Below are positions 59,718 through 64,000 of a DNA stretch of 64,000 nt, piece after piece. Made by a program: the position numbers and the translations under genes. Position 1 is the first letter of the stretch; each line of letters opens with the position of its first letter. The notes under the pieces were generated by a model that made no database searches, was not told the origin of the DNA, and saw only the letters and a program-made list of their open reading frames with translations. The DNA is from Streptomyces lasiicapitis (GTDB lineage: Bacteria; Actinomycetota; Actinomycetes; Streptomycetales; Streptomycetaceae): the NCBI RefSeq assembly GCF_014646335.1, contig NZ_BMNG01000007.1, positions 366,894 through 430,893 on the forward strand. The letters are read 5' to 3'.

Positions 59718-60590
59718 ATGGAACAGTTCGCGCTGGACGCCATCGAGCAGGTGACCACGAGGCCGCCGGAGGTCTACGACACCATCACCGTCGAGCCGCT
59801 GACCCCCGTCATCGGCGCCGAGGTGTCCGGCCTCGACCTTGCCAAGGAACTCACCGACGACCAGGTGGCCGAGGTCAAACGCGCCTTCCTCCGCCACCAC
59901 GTGCTGGTCTTCCGCGATCAGACGCTGACCGGCGAGGACCACAAGCGGGTCGCCGGCTGCTTCGGCGAACTGCACCCGGTGACACTGCCCGTCGAGGGTT
60001 CCGACCCGCACATCCTCGACATCAGCGCCGACAAGAACTCGCGCGCGGTCGCCGGACACGGCTGGCACGCCGACGGCACCGCCGACCTGAGGCCGTCGCT
60101 CGGCTCGATGCTGTACATCACCCGCACCCCGGAGCCCGGCTGCGGCGGCGACACCATGTTCGCCAACATGCATCTGGCCTACGAGATGCTCTCGCCCGCG
60201 ATGAAGGAACTCCTGGACCCCATGACCGCGGTCCACGACGGCCTGCTCGCCTGGGAGGGGAAGACCCCGCCGCCCGAGTACGACGTGCCCGTGCATGCGC
60301 ACCCGGTGATCGCCCGCCACCCCGACACGGGCCGCAAGCTCCTCTACATCAACGGCGTGTACGTCTCGCACATCGAGCAGTTGTCGAAGGGCGAGAGCCG
60401 GGCGGTCATTGACATGTTGGTCAAGCACATCACCAACACGGCCCTGCTGCACTGCCGGGTCCGCTGGACACCCAACACCCTGGTGTTCTGGGACAACCGC
60501 TGCGTCCAGCACCACGCGATCTGGGACTACTTCCCGCACTCGCGCTACGGCCAGCGCGTCGCCATCCGGGGTCACCGGCCCACGGCCTGA
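59718..60590 (+). CDS. TauD/TfdA-family Fe(II)/2-oxoglutarate dioxygenase
   Basis: 290 residues from ATG 59718, with CAGGAGG just upstream. The facial triad is visible: His and Asp in GHGWHADGTAD (near residue 118) and the distal His in RCVQHHAIWDY (near 268). The 2-oxoglutarate-binding Arg lies in RYGQRVAIRG close to the C-terminus. TPVIGAEVSGLDLAKELTDD and HHVLVFRDQTLT are normal TauD N-terminal blocks. In a proline-containing pathway it is likely to hydroxylate the pyrrolidine or an adjacent residue. TauD is one of the conserved core genes I recall for detoxin/rimosamide clusters. A terminator follows 9 bp after the stop. Confidence 0.93.
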   Translation: MEQFALDAIEQVTTRPPEVYDTITVEPLTPVIGAEVSGLDLAKELTDDQVAEVKRAFLRHHVLVFRDQTLTGEDHKRVAGCFGELHPVTLPVEGSDPHILDISADKNSRAVAGHGWHADGTADLRPSLGSMLYITRTPEPGCGGDTMFANMHLAYEMLSPAMKELLDPMTAVHDGLLAWEGKTPPPEYDVPVHAHPVIARHPDTGRKLLYINGVYVSHIEQLSKGESRAVIDMLVKHITNTALLHCRVRWTPNTLVFWDNRCVQHHAIWDYFPHSRYGQRVAIRGHRPTA

Positions 60591-60599
60591 GCCGAACCG

Positions 60600-60636
60600 G
60601 TCGGCCTCGGCCGGGGTGCATCCGGCCGAGGCCGAC
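60600..60636. terminator. Bidirectional terminator ending the biosynthetic operon
   Basis: A perfect 15-bp stem (60600-60614 with 60622-60636) and 7-nt loop, between the convergent TauD and Tyr/Ala-rich protein genes (the latter stops at 60639). It marks the right edge of the operon. Confidence 0.85.
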
Positions 60637-60638
60637 TC

Positions 60639-61526
60639 CTAGCCCGCGGCCCGGCCCACGCTCTCGGCAAGCCCTTGGCCGAGCCGTCCGCACGCTGAGC
60701 GGTACTGCTCGGCGCGGACGTCCGCGCCGTCCCGGGTCTCCTGCGCGTCCTGCTCTTGGGCCTGCCCCTCGTTCGGCTGCGCATGGGCGAGCGCACAGGC
60801 ATGGGCATACGCGAAGGGATACGCCTCGGCGAAGGCCTGCTCGTCGCCCGCGGCGAACGCGGCCGCCAGCGCCCGTGCGTTCGCCAGGGCGTTGGCGTCC
60901 GCGTAGGAGCGGGCGTTGGCGTCGGTGTTGAGCTTGGCGTACATGGTGGCGAACTCGGCGGCCTTCTCCTCGCCGTAGTCGTTGTCCATGGCGTAAGCGC
61001 GCGCGTTGACGGAGGCCGTGGTGTAGGCGTCTGCGTAGGCGTACGCGTATCGGTAGAGCTCGCCCAACGCGGCTCCCAGCGCTTCGCGCCACGCCCGCTC
61101 CTCGACGCGCTCCCCCTCAAGCGCCTTCTCGTGCAGCCGCCGCGCGGCTTCCTGCGCGGCCCCGTCCAAGCCGCGTCGCACGCTCGTCTGCACCAACATC
61201 GGGGCGACCGTGCGCACATGCCAGTCGTGGACCACGTCGATGGGCACCTGCCCGCCGAGCCGCACCAGCCCGTCATACATCTGCCGTGCCCAGACATTCG
61301 CCGCGTCGCCGCCCTGCCCGCAGTACAGCGCGGCGGCGACCTGGGCGAGCCACGACGGCATCGACGAGCCGGCACCGCCCGCCGGTGAGCCGTCGCTGCC
61401 TCCGTCCGCCCGCTCCGGCCGGACCGAACCATCGGGAACGGCAGGCCCGACAGGACCGGCCGCGAGCCGGGTGACGAACTCGTCCAACGATTCAGCGACG
61501 ACGCCCGTCCGTCCCATGCGGCCCAT
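60639..61526 (-). CDS. Tyr/Ala-rich helical hypothetical protein
   Basis: About 295 residues, soluble and helical. Residues 155-265 are dominated by alternating Ala-x and Tyr-Ala repeats (YRYAYAYADAY, ARSYADANALANARALAAAF, AEAYPFAYAHACALAHAQ), so one helix face is aromatic and the other small. Residues 60-130 form an ordinary helical domain (LAQVAAALYCGQGGDAANVW). I cannot give a function; I have a faint memory of similar Streptomyces proteins being labelled SpcZ near spectinomycin genes, which is a lead only. ATG 61526 follows AGGGCAGG. It converges with the biosynthetic operon. Confidence 0.75.
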   Translation of the reverse strand: MGRMGRTGVVAESLDEFVTRLAAGPVGPAVPDGSVRPERADGGSDGSPAGGAGSSMPSWLAQVAAALYCGQGGDAANVWARQMYDGLVRLGGQVPIDVVHDWHVRTVAPMLVQTSVRRGLDGAAQEAARRLHEKALEGERVEERAWREALGAALGELYRYAYAYADAYTTASVNARAYAMDNDYGEEKAAEFATMYAKLNTDANARSYADANALANARALAAAFAAGDEQAFAEAYPFAYAHACALAHAQPNEGQAQEQDAQETRDGADVRAEQYRSACGRLGQGLAESVGRAAG

Positions 61527-61578
61527 CAACCTGCCCTCATCTCGTCCGTTCCAGTGCGAAGACGGCCACTTTACGCAT

Positions 61579-62265
61579 TCAGCCGATGGGCTCCGGCATC
61601 GGCCGGACCTCGTACGCGAGGTGGATCGTGTCCGCGGTCGCGGGGTCGGTGAGCTCCACGCGCCAGCCCTCGGCGAACTGGTCGACGCCCTCCGTCATGG
61701 GGATGGTGCCGGAGATGAGGACCGTGCCGGGGAGCAGGGCCTCGCGGGAGCGCAGGACGTCCACCCAGTAGCCCGGGGTCAGGAGTTCGGCGAGTGTTCC
61801 GCTCTGGATCTGCGTCTCCGTGCCCTCGTGGGTGACCCAGGCGCGCAGGGTGAGTGCGTCGAGGCGGTCCTCCACGTCGGACAGGCGCCAGGCGCGGCGG
61901 GCCAGGACGTCGGGGCCCGCGTTCTTGCTCCAGGCCACGCCGTGCACCTCCAGGTCCCGGTCGGTGTGGTCGCAGGCGGCGGTGAGCAGGAGTTCGCCGT
62001 CGGCGGCCACGACCAGTGCCCACTCGGCCTCGCCGGACGTGCGGGCGTGCTGGGCGGCGACGCGGTCGGTCTGCTGGGCGAGGTAGGGGGACACGGGGTA
62101 GAGGGCCGGGGTCACGGAGGGGGCGGGGACGCCGAGGGCGGCGAGCTCGGCGACGTGGGCGGCGACGTCGTCCTGGCTGCGGCCGGCGTACCCGGCGTTG
62201 AGGACCTGCACCACCTCGACGTCGCGGCGGGTTCCGTCGGGCAGTTCGAAGGTCAGCGTGGCCAT
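61579..62265 (-). CDS. DUF2848 family protein
   Basis: 228 residues matching DUF2848. It begins LTFELPDGTRRDVEVVQVLNAG and has the VSPYLAQQTDRVAAQ, WSKNAGPDVLARRAWR and GTVLISGTIPMTEGVDQFAEG blocks in order. The GT-x-x-SGT segment and late acidic residues resemble the fumarylacetoacetate-hydrolase fold, so a hydrolase or decarboxylase is plausible. It is divergent from an MHS-type transporter gene with a nitrilase-type gene behind it, an association that suggests catabolism of a small nitrogenous or carboxylic compound. Confidence 0.85.
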   Translation of the reverse strand: MATLTFELPDGTRRDVEVVQVLNAGYAGRSQDDVAAHVAELAALGVPAPSVTPALYPVSPYLAQQTDRVAAQHARTSGEAEWALVVAADGELLLTAACDHTDRDLEVHGVAWSKNAGPDVLARRAWRLSDVEDRLDALTLRAWVTHEGTETQIQSGTLAELLTPGYWVDVLRSREALLPGTVLISGTIPMTEGVDQFAEGWRVELTDPATADTIHLAYEVRPMPEPIG

Positions 62266-62347
62266 GGGCGCTCCAAGGGCGGCGGTACGGAAAGGAGACT
62301 GCGGTTCCGCGCGGTCAAACTTCTGCCGCGGGGCTTGCGCATACGAC

Positions 62348-62358
62348 CTGTATACAAG
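62348..62358. promoter_or_regulatory. TGTATACA palindrome, GntR-type operator candidate
   Basis: TGTATACA at 62349-62356 (CTGTATACAAG with flanks) is close to the TTGTATACAA type of half-symmetric site bound by FCD-subfamily GntR regulators. It lies in the divergent promoter between the DUF2848 and MFS genes. No GntR gene is inside the window. Confidence 0.5.
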
Positions 62359-62404
62359 AAGTATGCCCTGGAGGTCGATGTTTCCGAACGCAAGGATGCG
62401 CTCC

Positions 62405-63814
62405 ATGCACGACAACCCGAAGGACGGCCCTGGTGGGGCCGGCCCGCGCTCCGGGGTCCGGCGGGCCTTCGTCGCCAGCCTCACCGGCACCGCGCTGGAG
62501 TGGTACGACTTCGCCGTCTACTCCGCCGCCGCGGCACTGGTCTTCGGTGATCTGTTCTTCCCCTCGGAAGACCCTCTCACCGGCACGCTCCTCGCGTTCT
62601 CCACCTACGCGGTCGGCTATATCTCGCGGCCGCTCGGCGGCTTCGTCTTCGGCCGCCTCGGGGATGTGATCGGCCGCAAGAAGGTCCTCATCGCCACGCT
62701 GGTGCTCATCGGCGCGGCCACGTTCGTCATCGGCGTGCTGCCCACGTACGGCACGGTCGGTGTCGCCGCCCCCATCGCCCTGGTCCTGCTGCGGTTCGCG
62801 CAGGGCGTCGGGGTCGGCGGCGAGTGGGGCGGCGCCGTCCTGCTCTCCAGCGAGTTCGGCGATCCGCGCCGGCGCGGTTTCTACGCCTCCGCCGCGCAGG
62901 TGGGCCCGCCCGCGGGCAACCTGCTGGCCAACGGTGTGCTCGCCGTCCTGGGCGCGCTGCTCAGCGAGGACCAGTTCCTGTCCTGGGGCTGGCGCGTGGC
63001 GTTCCTGCTGTCCGGGGTGCTCGTGGGCTTCGGGCTGTGGATCCGCGCGAAGCTGGAGGAGACTCCGGTGTTCAAGGCGATGGAGGCCGAGCAGTCCCGG
63101 CCCGAGGCCCCCATCCGCGAGGTCTTCACCACCCGGCCCCGCGCCCTGGTCGCCGCCATCCTCTGCCGCGTCGGCCCGGACGTGCTGTACGCGATGTTCA
63201 CCGTCTTCGTCCTCACGTACGCCACCGAGGAACTGGACATGTCGCGGGGCTCCGCCCTGGCGGCCGTGCTCATCGGCTCCTCCCTCCAGGTGGTGCTCAT
63301 CCCCCTGGCGGGCGCGGTCTCGGACCGGGTCAACCGGCGTGCCCTGTACGGCTGGTCCGCCGTGGCCGCGGGCCTGTGGCCGTTCCTGTTCTTCCTCATG
63401 GTCGACGGCGGCGGGTGGGTCCCGCTCGTCCTCGGTGTCGTCGTGGGTCTGGCCATCCACTCCCTCATGTACGGGCCGCAGGCCGCCTTCATCGCCGAAC
63501 AGTTCTCGCCCCGGCTGCGCTACACCGGCTCATCCCTGGCCTACACCCTCGCCGGCCTCATCGGCGGCGCCGTCGCTCCGCTGCTGTTCACGGCACTGCT
63601 GAGTGCGTACGACAGTTGGGTGCCGCTGGCCCTCTACATCGCGCTCGCCTCGGTGATCACCGTCGTCGGTGTGTGGCTGGGGAGGGACGCGGCGGATGCG
63701 GCGGAAGAGGACGCGGCGCTGGCTGCGGGTGCCCCGCAGGAGCAGGGTCCGGCCTCGTCCCACGTGCACGCACAGCCCTCGGAGGCGGCCGTGTCCCCGG
63801 CCGACGTGAGATGA
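62405..63814 (+). CDS. MFS transporter of the metabolite:H+ symporter (MHS) type
   Basis: 469 residues, 12 membrane segments. VRRAFVASLTGTALEWYDFA and YISRPLGGFVFGRLGDVIGRKK (quoted span residues 70-91 region) are MHS/sugar-porter landmarks, as in shikimate, proline/betaine or citrate carriers. LRFAQGVGVGGEWGGAVLL and YGPQAAFIAEQFSPRLRYTG confirm the subfamily. The C-terminal 40 residues are hydrophilic and disordered. ATG 62405 is 9 nt after AAGG. It probably imports the compound acted on by the DUF2848 protein and the nitrilase-type enzyme that follow. Confidence 0.92.
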   Translation: MHDNPKDGPGGAGPRSGVRRAFVASLTGTALEWYDFAVYSAAAALVFGDLFFPSEDPLTGTLLAFSTYAVGYISRPLGGFVFGRLGDVIGRKKVLIATLVLIGAATFVIGVLPTYGTVGVAAPIALVLLRFAQGVGVGGEWGGAVLLSSEFGDPRRRGFYASAAQVGPPAGNLLANGVLAVLGALLSEDQFLSWGWRVAFLLSGVLVGFGLWIRAKLEETPVFKAMEAEQSRPEAPIREVFTTRPRALVAAILCRVGPDVLYAMFTVFVLTYATEELDMSRGSALAAVLIGSSLQVVLIPLAGAVSDRVNRRALYGWSAVAAGLWPFLFFLMVDGGGWVPLVLGVVVGLAIHSLMYGPQAAFIAEQFSPRLRYTGSSLAYTLAGLIGGAVAPLLFTALLSAYDSWVPLALYIALASVITVVGVWLGRDAADAAEEDAALAAGAPQEQGPASSHVHAQPSEAAVSPADVR

Positions 63815-63841
63815 CCTCGTACGCCGAGATGACCTCGTACG
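63808..63841 (+). repeat. 18-bp-period tandem repeat over the MFS stop codon
   Basis: GAGATGACCTCGTACG occurs at 63808-63823 and 63826-63841. The stop codon of the MFS gene lies inside copy 1. An overlapping 15-codon ORF from ATG 63811 to TAG 63858 reads MTSYAEMTSYDDTAS. It is either the product of a local duplication or a short coupling ORF before the next gene. Confidence 0.6.
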
Positions 63842-63914
63842 ACGACACGGCCTCGTAGCCGTACGCCCGCACCGACCACGAACACCGTCCCCCCGCCAGA
63901 GGAGAGAACCCACC

Positions 63915-64000
63915 GTGCGCATCGCCCTCAGCCAGCTCACCACCGGTCCCGGCCCCGAGAAGAACCTGCGGCTCATCGAGGAGTGGGCGGCACGCGGCGC
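63915..64000 (+). CDS. Carbon-nitrogen hydrolase (nitrilase superfamily), 5-prime part only
   Basis: The window ends after 28 codons. The GTG start is preceded by GAGGAGAGA, and the residues RIALSQLTTGPGPEKNLRLI are the typical first strand and helix of nitrilase-superfamily amidases, where the first strand is followed by N-x-x-x-I. The catalytic Glu, Lys and Cys lie beyond the window. It is the third gene of the DUF2848/MFS cluster. Confidence 0.65.
   Translation, partial: MRIALSQLTTGPGPEKNLRLIEEWAARG

Noticed and set aside
1..64000. CRISPR arrays, tRNA/rRNA genes, integrase or attachment sites
   Set aside because: I scanned for regularly spaced repeats, cloverleaf-like CCA/anticodon arms and recombinase motifs and saw none. 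Only short tandem or direct repeats are present.

Overview
The window is high-GC actinobacterial DNA, almost certainly a Streptomyces chromosome. The grounds are strong G/C at third codon positions, GTG and TTG starts, a rare TTA codon (14641-14643), many Tat/Sec-secreted enzymes, F420-type oxidoreductases, and a large NRPS-PKS locus. I see no tRNA, rRNA, CRISPR array or insertion sequence.

Layout. 0.1-15.3 kb is mixed accessory metabolism: four small VOC proteins (one of them lies further right, at 19.9 kb), AraC and LysR regulators, two alpha/beta hydrolases, a TmrB-like P-loop protein, a cytochrome P450 preceded by a coupled 33-codon ORF, an ArsB/SLC13-type carrier, an Old Yellow Enzyme behind a MerR-type promoter, a DUF4291 protein and a tandem pair of nucleotidyltransferases. 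15.4-18.5 kb holds a secreted YgjK-like GH63 glucosidase and an S1 protease. 18.8-24.1 kb has a WYL regulator divergent from a VOC protein, then an MFS-LLM-HAD operon divergent from a DeoR regulator. 24.3-31.4 kb carries a Tat-exported beta-helix protein, a secreted protein-arginine deiminase whose ribosome binding site sits in a long hairpin, a TTC38-like TPR protein and small membrane or lipoproteins. 31.6-40.7 kb has a START-like protein, a Tap-like HTH protein with polymerase-palm-like motifs, DUF3105, a two-component system with an ABC exporter, and a secreted esterase. 40.7-43.8 kb has a decayed serine hydrolase, a flavin monooxygenase and a GNAT acetyltransferase.

44.4-60.6 kb is the main feature: a five-gene, one-strand biosynthetic operon. 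It encodes an NRPS (C-A-T-TE), a 3159-residue hybrid (A-T-C-A-T-KS-KR-T-TE, no AT), a GSCFA-domain protein, an SGNH/GDSL-like protein and a TauD-type dioxygenase. The second adenylation domain of the hybrid carries the proline code, and the following KS-KR would add a reduced C2 unit to proline. This logic, plus TauD, matches the detoxin/rimosamide depsipeptide family (blasticidin S antagonists), whose core unit detoxinine is proline-plus-acetate derived. The GSCFA/SGNH pair could form or cleave the ester links. No MbtH, AT, transporter or pathway regulator is present.

60.6-64 kb: a Tyr/Ala-rich hypothetical protein, DUF2848, an MHS-type MFS transporter with a TGTATACA palindrome in front, and the start of a nitrilase-superfamily gene cut by the window end. 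That last group looks like a small catabolic uptake and hydrolysis cluster.
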